The position numbers were made by a program, and so were the translations under genes. A stretch of 64,000 bases of DNA, taken from contig NZ_JABMKV010000001.1 of NCBI RefSeq assembly GCF_013204825.1, positions 930,001 through 994,000 on the forward strand. The letters run 5' to 3'. A model generated the notes under the pieces. The model made no database searches. It saw only the letters and a program-made list of their open reading frames with translations, and was not told the origin of the DNA. Of the stretch, positions 27,570-36,649 are shown piece by piece (the first letter of the stretch is position 1; every line of letters begins with the position of its first letter). The DNA comes from Pedobacter boryungensis. Its GTDB lineage: Bacteria; Bacteroidota; Bacteroidia; Sphingobacteriales; Sphingobacteriaceae.

Positions 27570-28709
27570 ATGGCAAAACAGATAAGCGAGTTAAAACTAG
27601 GAATATTAGGTGGTGGACAACTCGGCAGAATGTTGATTCAGGAAGCGATAAATTATAATTTAACCACTTTCGTTTTAGATCCTGATCCGGATGCACCTTG
27701 TAAACATATTGCTAATAAATTTGAATGCGGTTCAATTACAGATTTTGATACCGTTTACAACTTTGGCAAAAAAGCCGACATCATTACTATCGAAATTGAA
27801 AAAGTAAATATTGAAGCGCTAGAACAACTAGAAAAAGAAGGAAAATTGGTATTTCCTCAATCTCGTGTGATTAGATTAATTCAGGATAAAGGTGTACAGA
27901 AGCAGTTTTTTAAAGAAAATGAAATTCCAACTGCTCCTTTTCAATTGGTAAGTTCAAAAGAAGATTTAACTAATGGAAATTTTTCTTTTCCATACATTTT
28001 GAAACAACGTAAAGATGGGTATGATGGTAAAGGTGTAATGAAAATTAGCAACCTCGCTGATGTTGAAAATGCTTTTGAAGCACCGTCTTTAATAGAAGAA
28101 TTAGTAGATTTTGATAAGGAGATAGCTGTTATTGTAGCTAGAAATGCAAATGGCGATATGAAAACCTTTCCAATGGTGGAAATGGAATTTAACGCAGAAG
28201 CAAATTTAGTTGAGTTTCTAATTTCACCATCAACTTATCCAGATGATATTCAAAATAGAGCTGAAAAAATAGCATTAAATATAGCTTCAGCATTAAATAT
28301 TACTGGAATATTAGCAGTAGAGATGTTTGTAACTAAGGATGGAAATATCTTGGTGAATGAATTAGCCCCTCGTCCACATAATAGTGGCCACCAGACTATT
28401 GAAGGAAATTACGTCTCACAATTTGAACAACATTTACGTTCAATTTTTAATTTGCCATTGGGCGATACGCGTTCCATTAGCAATGCGGTAATGATAAATT
28501 TATTAGGCGAAAAGGGTAATGATGGTTTAGCCAAATATGATGGTTTAGAGAAAATAATGGCTATTGATGGCGTTTATGTACATTTATACGGAAAAAAATA
28601 TACTAAACCTTTCCGCAAAATGGGACATATTACTATTGTAGATCAAAACCGTGAAAATGCAATAGAAAAAGCAAGGTATATACAACAAACTTTAAAAGTT
28701 GTTTCGTAA
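27570..28709 (+). CDS. purK: N5-carboxyaminoimidazole ribonucleotide synthase
   Basis: ATP-grasp enzyme of purine synthesis that carboxylates AIR to N5-CAIR with bicarbonate. Visible motifs: LGILGGGQLGRMLIQEA, DKGVQKQFFKENEIPTAPF, YILKQRKDGYDGKGVMKI, VEMFVTKDGNILVNELAPRP and HNSGHQTIEGNYVSQFEQHL. The C-terminus has HLYGKKYTKPFRKMGHITI. About 379 residues from ATG 27570 (MAKQISELKLG); an earlier in-frame codon at 27516 would overlap the likely promoter. Its partner purE follows 24 bases later. Confidence 0.96.
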   Translation: MAKQISELKLGILGGGQLGRMLIQEAINYNLTTFVLDPDPDAPCKHIANKFECGSITDFDTVYNFGKKADIITIEIEKVNIEALEQLEKEGKLVFPQSRVIRLIQDKGVQKQFFKENEIPTAPFQLVSSKEDLTNGNFSFPYILKQRKDGYDGKGVMKISNLADVENAFEAPSLIEELVDFDKEIAVIVARNANGDMKTFPMVEMEFNAEANLVEFLISPSTYPDDIQNRAEKIALNIASALNITGILAVEMFVTKDGNILVNELAPRPHNSGHQTIEGNYVSQFEQHLRSIFNLPLGDTRSISNAVMINLLGEKGNDGLAKYDGLEKIMAIDGVYVHLYGKKYTKPFRKMGHITIVDQNRENAIEKARYIQQTLKVVS

Positions 28710-28733
28710 TAGAACAAGATAAAATAATAAAAT

Positions 28734-29228
28734 ATGAGCGCAAAAGTAGGTATTATCATGGGCAGCAAATCTGATTTAAATGTTATGCAAGATTCTGCTG
28801 ATATCTGTAAAGAATTTGGTGTGGAATTTGAAATGACTGTTGTTTCAGCTCATCGTACACCAGAACGCATGTTTACCTATGCACAAGATGCCGCTGAAAA
28901 AGGTTTAAAAGTAATAATTGCTGGGGCAGGTGGTGCAGCTCACTTACCTGGAATGGTAGCATCCATCACAACTTTACCTGTAATTGGTGTTCCTGTAAAA
29001 TCTTCAAATTCTATTGATGGTTGGGATTCTATTTTATCTATTTTGCAAATGCCTAATGGTATTCCTGTTGCTACTGTTGCTTTAAATGCTGCTAAAAATG
29101 CAGGTTTATTAGCTGTTCAAATTTTGGCAACTGCCGATGAAAACCTTGCTCAAAAAATGCAAGCGTATAAAGATGATTTGAAGAAAAAAGTAGAGGAAAG
29201 TGTAGCTGAGATGGAAAAAAAGTCCTAA
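28734..29228 (+). CDS. purE: N5-carboxyaminoimidazole ribonucleotide mutase
   Basis: Converts N5-CAIR to CAIR, the step after PurK. The signature [20 protein letters not shown] and [18 protein letters not shown] are class I Pur[21 protein letters not shown] and [20 protein letters not shown] complete the fold. At 164 residues it is the standard length. Same operon as purK. Confidence 0.97.
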   Translation: MSAKVGIIMGSKSDLNVMQDSADICKEFGVEFEMTVVSAHRTPERMFTYAQDAAEKGLKVIIAGAGGAAHLPGMVASITTLPVIGVPVKSSNSIDGWDSILSILQMPNGIPVATVALNAAKNAGLLAVQILATADENLAQKMQAYKDDLKKKVEESVAEMEKKS

Positions 29229-29245
29229 AGTCACGAAAAGTTTAA

Positions 29246-29809
29246 CTAGTTCAAACTTGGATCACTTGGAAAATTGCTTATATGAGCATATTTTGGACCT
29301 AAATTGACAATTACTTTTCTCCATAGTTCTTCTTCGTTATGTGAAAAGAGAATATCTTGATGGTATTTACCAGATACAATCCAGGTATTTGCTTGAATTT
29401 CTTCTTCTAATTGTTCTGCCGACCAACCTGAATATCCTAGAAAAAATTTCACTTCATTTTCAGAAATGTCATTATTATCAACCAATATTTTAAGTGTCTC
29501 AAAGTTACCACCCCAATAAATTCCATTAGCAATTTCTTCACCACTATTTAATTTATCATAACAACGGTGAATAAAATGAACAGTATCAACTTCAACTGGT
29601 CCACCAATAAAAATTGGAAAATCTGCTTGCCCTAAATCAGGAACTAAATCTTTTAATAATAAACTGCTCGGCTGATTTAAAATAAAACCAATCGTCCCTT
29701 CTTCTCCATATTCTGCCATTAATATAACTGATCGTTTAAAATTCGGATCATTTAAAAAAGGTTCAGAAATTAATAGTTTGCCAGCTGAAGGGGTAATTTT
29801 ACTTAACAT
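29246..29809 (-). CDS. YqgE/AlgH family protein (UPF0301)
   Basis: Conserved protein of unknown biochemical role. Family features: GKLLISEPFLNDPNFKRSVI, GTIGFILNQPSSLLLKDLVP, IFIGGPVEVDTVHFIHRC and FLGYSGWSAEQLEEEIQANT. The length of 187 residues fits. It converges on purE with an 17-base gap. In relatives the name AlgH comes from alginate regulation in Pseudomonas, which probably does not apply here. Confidence 0.93.
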   Translation of the reverse strand: MLSKITPSAGKLLISEPFLNDPNFKRSVILMAEYGEEGTIGFILNQPSSLLLKDLVPDLGQADFPIFIGGPVEVDTVHFIHRCYDKLNSGEEIANGIYWGGNFETLKILVDNNDISENEVKFFLGYSGWSAEQLEEEIQANTWIVSGKYHQDILFSHNEEELWRKVIVNLGPKYAHISNFPSDPSLN

Positions 29810-29928
29810 TTGCGAAATTTAAGAAACCAACATCATTTTCCCAATGAAAAAATAAAATTAGAGAATATGATTGTTATCATTTAATGACAAAAATAACTAG
29901 CTGATTAAAAATTCAGAGAACTAAAGCA

Positions 29929-29936
29929 TATTTTTG
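29929..29936 (+). promoter_or_regulatory. -7 element of pdxH, near-leaderless
   Basis: TATTTTTG matches TAnnTTTG and ends 4 bases before the pdxH ATG. Transcription would start at or next to the start codon. The -33 region has no strong TTTG. Confidence 0.45.
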
Positions 29937-29940
29937 TACC

Positions 29941-30591
29941 ATGGAGGTTACTAAAGAAACATTAGAAAATTTAAGAAAAGATTATCGTTCTGAACAATTA
30001 AACGACGGCGATTTTAATAAAAACCCTATTAAACAATTTGAGAAATGGTTTTCTGAAGCTATGACTGCCGAAATATTTGAACCCAATGCAATGACTTTGG
30101 CGACTGCTGATAAATCTGGTAAACCAAATGCCCGAATCGTTCTATTAAAGGGGTTTGATGAAAACGGGTTTAGTTTTTACACGAACTATTTAAGTGCAAA
30201 AGGCAAGGAATTAAAGAAAAATCCACAGGCGTGTTTAGTATTTTTTTGGGGCGAATTAGAACGTCAGGTTAGAATTGAAGGAAAAGTAGAAAAACTAAGT
30301 AAAGAAGCTTCAGAAAGATACTTTCATTCTCGTCCAAAGGGAAGTCAAATTGGTGCTATTGTTTCTCCGCAAAGTCAAGTGATCACAGATAGACAAATAT
30401 TAGAAGCAAAGGTTGAAGAATTAACAGCAACTTATCAAGATAAAATAATCCCTAAACCAGCGCATTGGGGTGGATATATTGTTAAACCAACATCCATAGA
30501 ATTTTGGCAAGGAAGAACAAGTCGTTTACACGATCGTATTAAATATGATCTTATAAATGGAAAATGGCAAACAAATAGATTAGCTCCTTAG
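29941..30591 (+). CDS. pdxH: Pyridoxamine/pyridoxine 5'-phosphate oxidase
   Basis: FMN enzyme that oxidises pyridoxine or pyridoxamine phosphate to pyridoxal phosphate. Visible: NAMTLATADKSGKPNARIVL, LKGFDENGFSFYTNYLSAKG, ACLVFFWGELERQVRIEG, YFHSRPKGSQIGAIVSPQSQ and the C-terminal WQGRTSRLHDRIKYD with RLAP end. At 216 residues it is canonical. Its stop overlaps by 4 bases the stop of the converging gene at 30588. Confidence 0.97.
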   Translation: MEVTKETLENLRKDYRSEQLNDGDFNKNPIKQFEKWFSEAMTAEIFEPNAMTLATADKSGKPNARIVLLKGFDENGFSFYTNYLSAKGKELKKNPQACLVFFWGELERQVRIEGKVEKLSKEASERYFHSRPKGSQIGAIVSPQSQVITDRQILEAKVEELTATYQDKIIPKPAHWGGYIVKPTSIEFWQGRTSRLHDRIKYDLINGKWQTNRLAP

Positions 30592-31259
30592 GGCATTGAA
30601 TTATAATACTTTAATATTTTTTTCAGGTCCTCCTCTTTTCTAGGATTTAACTTATTCAGTTCAGAAAATTCAATTAAAGAAGAGGATTTCTGAGGGTCAA
30701 TTGCATTTGCAATAATTTTAATACTTTCTTTTGAAGTAGCAATTATTTTATTGTCTTTAACAATATATAGGTTTAAGTTATTTATTATCTTTTTAATAGT
30801 GGTTGCCGAATTATATTCCTTGGTTTCTACAATTGTTTTAATTACTTTCTTTAAAAGCATTATTTTTCCTTGCAAAAGAATTTCGAAATATGTGTCACTA
30901 GAAAAATCTTTATATGGAGCAAATCCATTTCTGAATAAGTAATTAATTGCACCATCATTTAGATTAAATTCTTTAATTGGATCAATAAAATAAAGTTCTT
31001 CATTTTCATTACTCAAAAAAATTAATGCATCCTTCACCTGATCATATTTCAACTCAACATTTTTAATAATTTTGCCATTATCAAATATCACATCCCCTTT
31101 AACCCAAGTTTTTAAGAAAAATGGGGAACCATCAAGTTCAAAGTATTCTATTTGCTTTAAAGGCCTACCTTTTGCGTCTGAAATAACTTGTGCTGATAAA
31201 ACTGTGGCATTAAAAATAAAAGTAAGTAAGATAGCTATATAAAGATTTCTATTTTTCAT
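30588..31259 (-). CDS. Secreted protein of unknown function
   Basis: I do not recognise this family. A signal peptide is clear (MKNRNLYIAILLTFIFNATV, cleavage likely after LSAQ). The mature 200 residues are Lys/Asn/Ile-rich with no cysteines visible: FELDGSPFFLKTWVKGDVIF and LKYDQVKDALIFLSNENEEL resemble the beta-rich start of Bacteroidota periplasmic proteins that describe 'filled-in' surface patches, but this is only an impression. The 3' end overlaps that of pdxH by 4 bases. Confidence 0.7.
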   Translation of the reverse strand: MKNRNLYIAILLTFIFNATVLSAQVISDAKGRPLKQIEYFELDGSPFFLKTWVKGDVIFDNGKIIKNVELKYDQVKDALIFLSNENEELYFIDPIKEFNLNDGAINYLFRNGFAPYKDFSSDTYFEILLQGKIMLLKKVIKTIVETKEYNSATTIKKIINNLNLYIVKDNKIIATSKESIKIIANAIDPQKSSSLIEFSELNKLNPRKEEDLKKILKYYNSMP

Positions 31260-31335
31260 AATATTTTTCTAAATCACTAAATATTAACATTATCATTCCA
31301 ACTGCATTGATCTAATAAAAGTAGCGGCTATAAAA

Positions 31336-31362
31336 AACCCTTAGTTTTTACACTAAGGGTTT
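31336..31362 (-). terminator. Rho-independent terminator of the susC-susD-lipoprotein operon
   Basis: AAACCCTTAG, a short T-rich loop and CTAAGGGTTT form a perfect 10-bp stem, followed on the minus strand by a run of T. It lies 26 bases after the stop of the lipoprotein gene. Confidence 0.85.
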
Positions 31363-31387
31363 AATAAATGTAAACTATGTATAACTA

Positions 31388-31840
31388 TTACTGGGTAATA
31401 GACAAAGTATATGTTTTATAATTTGCACTAGCTGGAATCGTGCTATTACCTTGTAAATTCAATACAAGTGTTTTAGTGCCAGTAGGAATACCAGCTGGGA
31501 TTACAGTAACCACAATATTTGCAGAACTACTATTTGCAGGAATAGTAACTTTTCCCATTGTACCTGTAATGTTATAATCGGTACCACTAACAGCAGTACT
31601 AGTTGCAGCAATTGAATAGTTAAGTTCTATTGGAGAGTTAGATTGGTGGCCAACTAACTGAACTGTCACATTAGCAACACCAGGTACTGCAGTTGTTCCT
31701 TTTTTCACAGTTCCTGTTGTACCTAAGAATTCTACAACATCTGGTCCTTTATAAATATTATCTCTGTCTTTCATGCACGACATGCTAGAAATACTTAATA
31801 TAAATATAGATAGTATTAAAAATTTCGATTTCATATTCAT
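31388..31840 (-). CDS. Small surface lipoprotein of the Sus-like operon
   Basis: Predicted lipoprotein: the signal ends with ILSISSMSC, with the lipidated cysteine near residue 22. The remaining 128 residues form one beta-sandwich-like domain resembling Calx-beta or DUF4843 repeats (NSPIELNYSIAATSTAVSGT, DYNITGTMGKVTIPANSSS, TKTLVLNLQG). It starts 4 bases after susD, third gene of the operon, the position where surface glycan-binding lipoproteins of Sus systems stand. Ligand binding at the cell surface is inferred from position. Confidence 0.75.
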   Translation of the reverse strand: MNMKSKFLILSIFILSISSMSCMKDRDNIYKGPDVVEFLGTTGTVKKGTTAVPGVANVTVQLVGHQSNSPIELNYSIAATSTAVSGTDYNITGTMGKVTIPANSSSANIVVTVIPAGIPTGTKTLVLNLQGNSTIPASANYKTYTLSITQ

Positions 31841-31844
31841 AATT

Positions 31845-33308
31845 TTAATATAGATAATTTTGAATGATTTTTGGGTTGTTTTGAACTTCAGTTAATGGAA
31901 TTCTAGATAACACCTTAAAGTCTGTAAATAAAAGAGTTGAGTTTGGAGTTGCATTTGCTGGTAAAGTAGAGTTAGATTTTCCAATGTCAGAACCTAATCT
32001 CAATAAGTCAAACCATCTATGGCCTTCGTATGCAAGCTCAACTCTTCTCTCTTTCAAAATTGCATTTAATGTAACAGGAGTTACTGCAAGATTAGCTCTT
32101 AACCTAATTTTATCTAAATCAGCTTGAGGAGTAGCACCAATTGCCGAACCATTTCTAAAGTTAGCTTCAGCTCTAGTTAAATACATTTCGCTCATTCTAA
32201 TAATTTTGATGTTATCAATTTGAGGGGCTTTAGCTGCTGGGTATTTCTGGTTCCAGAAAATTGCTTCAGATCCTTTAGTAATTGCAAACAATAAATCCTT
32301 TCTTACATCACCTGCTTCATATGCAGCAACTAAATTCGCTTGAGGGGTTGCATCTCCATAACCAGCACCTGCTGTAGAAATTGGATTACTTCTAGTATAT
32401 ATAGAGCTCAGACCATCTGAACCTAAACTTTCAGTAATTTCATAATTTAATTCGAAAATTGATTCAGCAGAAGAAGGTGTATTAAAAATAGATGCATAAG
32501 CTGCAGATTTTAATGCAGGTGTAGTTGCTGTCGATGGATCAACAAAGGTACCAACACCACCATTAATTGCTGTGTTAGCAAAAGTAGCAGCATCAGCCCA
32601 ATCACCATTATATAAAGCAACTCTAGCTCTTAATGCATTAGCAGCAGACAAACTGATTCTTTTTGGCGCAAATAAATTATCCAATAAAGTTATCGCTTTA
32701 TCCAAATCTGATTTAATTTGAGTAAAAGTTTCATCTATGCTAGCTCTTGATGGATAGGTAATATCACCAGGGAAATTTTCTACATAATTTAAAACGATTG
32801 GTACACCTAAATCACTATTTGGTCTACCGGTAACTCTATTTTTAGGATTATAACTATAAGTTCTAACTAGATCAAAATAAGCTAGTGCTCTTATAAAGTA
32901 CGCTTCACCTGCTAGTTGTTTTCTTCTTAATGGAGTTAGGCCATTTGCAATATCAGCATATTTAATAACACCATTCGCTCTATTAATCAAACTGTAGCCA
33001 GTTTGCCATAAATTAATTGTTGCAGCAACTGCATTATTGGATTCTTGAACAAAACGATTTGAATTTGTACTGGCAATTCTCATGTTGTCAGAAAGAACCT
33101 CTGGGACAACAATGAAATCTCTACCATAATAACCCGAACCTTGTAAAGTTTGATACAAACTGTTTGTTAATCCTTCTACCCCAGCAGCTTCTTTCATTGC
33201 AACTTCAGCAGAAATTGAATTCTTAGGTTCCGTTTCTAATAACTTTTTACATGATGAAGTTACCATTAAAGCTACCGCCATCATTAACAATATATATTTA
33301 TTTTTCAT
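31845..33308 (-). CDS. SusD/RagB-family outer-membrane lipoprotein
   Basis: Surface lipoprotein that forms the lid of the SusC channel and binds the nutrient. The lipoprotein signal is MKNKYILLMMAVALMVTSSC. The SusD N-terminal domain (LLETEPKNSISAEVAMKEAA, VEGLTNSLYQTLQGSGYYGR) has TPR-like segments (GEAYFIRALAYFDLVRTYSY, RARVALYNGDWADAATFANT). The C-terminal SusD domain contains IIRMSEMYLTRAEANFR, LDKIRLRANL, ERRVELAYEGHRWFDLLRLG and the ending LTEVQNNPKIIQNYLY. At 487 residues it is usual. It follows susC by 11 bases. Confidence 0.95.
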   Translation of the reverse strand: MKNKYILLMMAVALMVTSSCKKLLETEPKNSISAEVAMKEAAGVEGLTNSLYQTLQGSGYYGRDFIVVPEVLSDNMRIASTNSNRFVQESNNAVAATINLWQTGYSLINRANGVIKYADIANGLTPLRRKQLAGEAYFIRALAYFDLVRTYSYNPKNRVTGRPNSDLGVPIVLNYVENFPGDITYPSRASIDETFTQIKSDLDKAITLLDNLFAPKRISLSAANALRARVALYNGDWADAATFANTAINGGVGTFVDPSTATTPALKSAAYASIFNTPSSAESIFELNYEITESLGSDGLSSIYTRSNPISTAGAGYGDATPQANLVAAYEAGDVRKDLLFAITKGSEAIFWNQKYPAAKAPQIDNIKIIRMSEMYLTRAEANFRNGSAIGATPQADLDKIRLRANLAVTPVTLNAILKERRVELAYEGHRWFDLLRLGSDIGKSNSTLPANATPNSTLLFTDFKVLSRIPLTEVQNNPKIIQNYLY

Positions 33309-33319
33309 TTTTTTAATTA

Positions 33320-36300
33320 TTAAAATCCAACACTTAAACCTAATGTGTAATTTTTAAATTGCGGATATTGACCGAAATCACCACTAGCATTTACAAATTC
33401 TGGATCAACACCTTGATATTTTGTAATTGTTAAAAGATTTAAACCTTGAGCATAAACACGAACTGAACGAAGTTTAATTGCATTTAATACTGATTTTGGC
33501 AAATCATAACCCACAGTTAAGCTTTTTAATCTAATATATGATCCATCTTCATAGAAACGGTCTGAAATAGCTGTATTTGAAGTATGACTGATACCACCAA
33601 TATTTAAAGTAGTTCCACCAAAGAATGGTTTTGGAATTGCAGTATATTGGCCCGGTGTAGTCCATCTATTTAAGTTCACAGCGTATTGATTTCTATCAAC
33701 AGTTGCACCTGATCTTTCAAAGAATGTTCTATCTTGGTTTAATACTAAGTTACCATAGCTAAACTGGAAGAATGCACTTAACGAAATACCCTTGTAATTA
33801 AATGTGTTTGTTAGACCACCAGTATACTTAGGATTTAAATCACCAATATAGCTTCTATCTGTTGAAGAGTTTTGAGTATAAGTTATGTTTCCATTCCCAT
33901 CATACCACATTGCTCTACCATCAGCAGGATTAACACCAGCAGATTTATAAGTGTAAACAGAATTTATTGGTTTACCTACAGCTATAGCAAAGTTACCACC
34001 TAATAAAGTCTGTCCATCTAATAATTTAACAATTCTGTTTTTATTAAATGCAATATTTGCATCAGTTTTCCATGAAAAATCTTTAGTTTTTATGTTTTGT
34101 GTAGATAGTTCAAACTCATATCCACTATTTCTCATTTCTCCTACGTTTTGATTAATTGTAGCATAACCAGAAGTTAAAGGAAGAGGTTGTCCTAATAATA
34201 GGTTAGTATTTGATTTTTTGTAATAACCAATTGTTCCTGCCACATTTCCTTTAAATAAGCTAAATTCCATAGCTAAATCTAAAGTTGTAGCACGTTCCCA
34301 TGCTAAGAAAGTATTTCCTAACTGTGATGGAGCTAAACCTGCAGCTAGTGAAGATCCAGTTCCAGTAGTTACATATTCACCTGATTTACCATATAATGAT
34401 TTAGAATCAAAATTACCAATTGCCTGGTTACCAGTAGTACCATAACTTGCTCTTAATTTTAAATCGGTAATAAATTTAACATCTTTAAGGAAGTTTTCTT
34501 GTGAAATACGATAAGAAACCGCTCCAGCTGGAAACCAACCAAATACATTATCAGTACCAAATCTTGATGAACCATCATATCTTACAGCTCCAGAAACATA
34601 ATATTTATTATTATAGTTATAATCAACTTTTGCAAAATAGCCTGCAGTTCTAAAAGTTGTGTACGTTCCTGATGGAGCAAGTGGAGTACTAACTGATGAT
34701 ACTTGAGTAAATTGGTACGAAGGTAGACCTTGACCCGTTGCGTTACTGTAAGTTCTTACTTCACTTCTATAATTAAAACCTAATAAGGCATTAACATTGT
34801 GTTTTGCATTGAAAGATTTTACGAAATTTAAAGTTTGGTCAGTCTGAAAATTTGTATTTCTTGTATTACCTGCAGTTGCAGAACCATCAACAGATCTACC
34901 ATCACCAAATCTTGGGTCATTAAATGTATTTTCAATAATTTCTAAATAGTCAACACCAAAGTTCGATCTGAATGATAAATAATCTGTAAACTTATATTTA
35001 GCATTTCCTGCACCTGTAAATTGATTACTTGTACCACGTTGTATATTTCCCTTTGCAATTTGAACAACGTTAAATTGATCATAAGCACCTGGTAGATTTG
35101 TATTATAAGTTCCATCTGCATTGTAAATTGCATTTATTGGAGCTTGTAATTGAGCAGTTCTACTAATGTTTGCAAATGCGCCTGCACTAGAAGTTGTATT
35201 TTGAGTAATAGTACTTAAACCCATTGAAGTAGAAAAGTCCAATTTATCAGTAGCTGAATGATCCAAATTTACCTTAATGTTACCTCTTGTAAAATCTGTA
35301 CCTATAACTTGACCTTTTTGTGAGTTATAGCCACCAGAAACATAAAATTTAGTTTTTTCATTACCTCCTCTAGCGTTTAACTCATAATTCTGAGTGAAAC
35401 CTTTTTGAGAAACAGCACTTAACCAATCATAACTTGGTACATTAGCAACAGAACCATAAGGAGTTACATAAGTATTATAAAAACTATTATATTGAGTTGA
35501 TGTATATCCATAACGGTTACCATAAGCTTCTAATGCTAAAGTAATGTATTCTGGGCCTGTAAGTAATTTTGGATTAGTAATAAAATCATTGTAACCTACA
35601 TAGGTATTAAATGTTAATTGGGTTTTACCAGCCTTACCTCTTTTAGTAGTAATGATAACAACACCATTTGCGCCAGATGCACCATAAATAGCAGCTGCCG
35701 ATGCATCCTTTAATACAGTTAGTGATTCAATATCATCTGGATTTAATGCGCTAAGTGCATTTGCACTTGTAGTAGCACTTGTAAAATCTCCAGCATTTAC
35801 CTGAATACCATCAACTACATAAAGAGGAGAACTCCCAGCATTAATTGATCCAACCCCTCTTATTCTTACACTCATTGCAGATCCGGGAATACCACTTGAC
35901 GATGTTACTTGAACACCAGCAAGCTTTCCTTGCATTGCTCTATCTACACTTTGAACAGGTAAGTTTTCAATATCCTTCCCTGAAATTGAAGAAGCTGAAC
36001 CTGTAATGTCCTTTTTGTTTTGACGGAGACCAAATCCTGTCACAATAACTTCATTAAGTTCAGTATTCGAGGCCAATTTTGCATTAACAACCGAATTCGA
36101 TCCGATGTTCATTATTACAGTACCCATACCAATGTAAGAGAATTCGATAGTTTTTGCTGTCGAAGGCACTGAAATGGAGTAAGATCCATCTGATCTTGTT
36201 TGTACAGCAATAGCTGTCCCAGACACTTTTACAGTTACTGATGGAATAGGCAACCCATCCTCTGCACTTGTAACCTTACCTGTAATGTTTTTGTTTTGCG

Positions 36301-36361
36301 CAAAAGCTGAACTAATTGTTAGCAATGTCAAAACAAATAATTTAAGTAATTTTTGTTTCAT
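33320..36361 (-). CDS. SusC/RagA-family TonB-linked outer-membrane transporter
   Basis: TonB-dependent import channel partnered with the SusD protein just downstream. Signal peptide MKQKLLKLFVLTLLTISSAF ending AFAQ; carboxypeptidase-regulatory-like domain (ITGKVTSAEDGLPIPSVTVK); plug domain (NEVIVTGFGLRQNKKDITGS, SVDRAMQGKLAGVQVTSSSG, IESLTVLKDASAAAIYGASG with the SusC signature); barrel through to YPQFKNYTLGLSVGF. At 1013 residues it is typical. No sigma or anti-sigma gene precedes it; the upstream neighbour, hbd, is divergent. The substrate is unknown as no glycosidase is nearby. Confidence 0.96.
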   Translation of the reverse strand: MKQKLLKLFVLTLLTISSAFAQNKNITGKVTSAEDGLPIPSVTVKVSGTAIAVQTRSDGSYSISVPSTAKTIEFSYIGMGTVIMNIGSNSVVNAKLASNTELNEVIVTGFGLRQNKKDITGSASSISGKDIENLPVQSVDRAMQGKLAGVQVTSSSGIPGSAMSVRIRGVGSINAGSSPLYVVDGIQVNAGDFTSATTSANALSALNPDDIESLTVLKDASAAAIYGASGANGVVIITTKRGKAGKTQLTFNTYVGYNDFITNPKLLTGPEYITLALEAYGNRYGYTSTQYNSFYNTYVTPYGSVANVPSYDWLSAVSQKGFTQNYELNARGGNEKTKFYVSGGYNSQKGQVIGTDFTRGNIKVNLDHSATDKLDFSTSMGLSTITQNTTSSAGAFANISRTAQLQAPINAIYNADGTYNTNLPGAYDQFNVVQIAKGNIQRGTSNQFTGAGNAKYKFTDYLSFRSNFGVDYLEIIENTFNDPRFGDGRSVDGSATAGNTRNTNFQTDQTLNFVKSFNAKHNVNALLGFNYRSEVRTYSNATGQGLPSYQFTQVSSVSTPLAPSGTYTTFRTAGYFAKVDYNYNNKYYVSGAVRYDGSSRFGTDNVFGWFPAGAVSYRISQENFLKDVKFITDLKLRASYGTTGNQAIGNFDSKSLYGKSGEYVTTGTGSSLAAGLAPSQLGNTFLAWERATTLDLAMEFSLFKGNVAGTIGYYKKSNTNLLLGQPLPLTSGYATINQNVGEMRNSGYEFELSTQNIKTKDFSWKTDANIAFNKNRIVKLLDGQTLLGGNFAIAVGKPINSVYTYKSAGVNPADGRAMWYDGNGNITYTQNSSTDRSYIGDLNPKYTGGLTNTFNYKGISLSAFFQFSYGNLVLNQDRTFFERSGATVDRNQYAVNLNRWTTPGQYTAIPKPFFGGTTLNIGGISHTSNTAISDRFYEDGSYIRLKSLTVGYDLPKSVLNAIKLRSVRVYAQGLNLLTITKYQGVDPEFVNASGDFGQYPQFKNYTLGLSVGF

Positions 36362-36601
36362 TTACGTTAATTTAAAGTTAAAAAGTTAATTTAATTACTG
36401 CAATATACGGCCTTTGTAACTTTCTCGCAACATAGTTGCAACATTTTCTTTACAAACAAATCGTATACATTAATTGTTATAACATGTTTTGTATTCTAAA
36501 ATGCAACTAAATCGATTTTCTTGATTTCATAAAGTTTTCAACATCTTATTTTTTATTAAACTAAAATTTCGCAACAATTTAAATTCCATTTGTTTTTTAG
36601 C

Positions 36602-36632
36602 TTGGTTTATCATCTGTATTCCTATAGATTTG
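36602..36632 (+). promoter_or_regulatory. Promoter of the 3-hydroxyacyl-CoA dehydrogenase gene
   Basis: TTG (36602-36604), a 20-base spacer and TAGATTTG (36625-36632) fit the Bacteroidota -33/-7 consensus with correct spacing. The predicted transcript starts near 36639, about 11 bases before the ATG at 36650. Confidence 0.65.
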
Positions 36633-36649
36633 TTTTGTAAAACAAAGGA

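Noticed and set aside
36430-36450. TGTTGC direct repeat (minus strand) upstream of susC as an operator
   Set aside because: Two short copies 11 bases apart are suggestive, but with no regulator nearby and no further copy I could not support an operator call.
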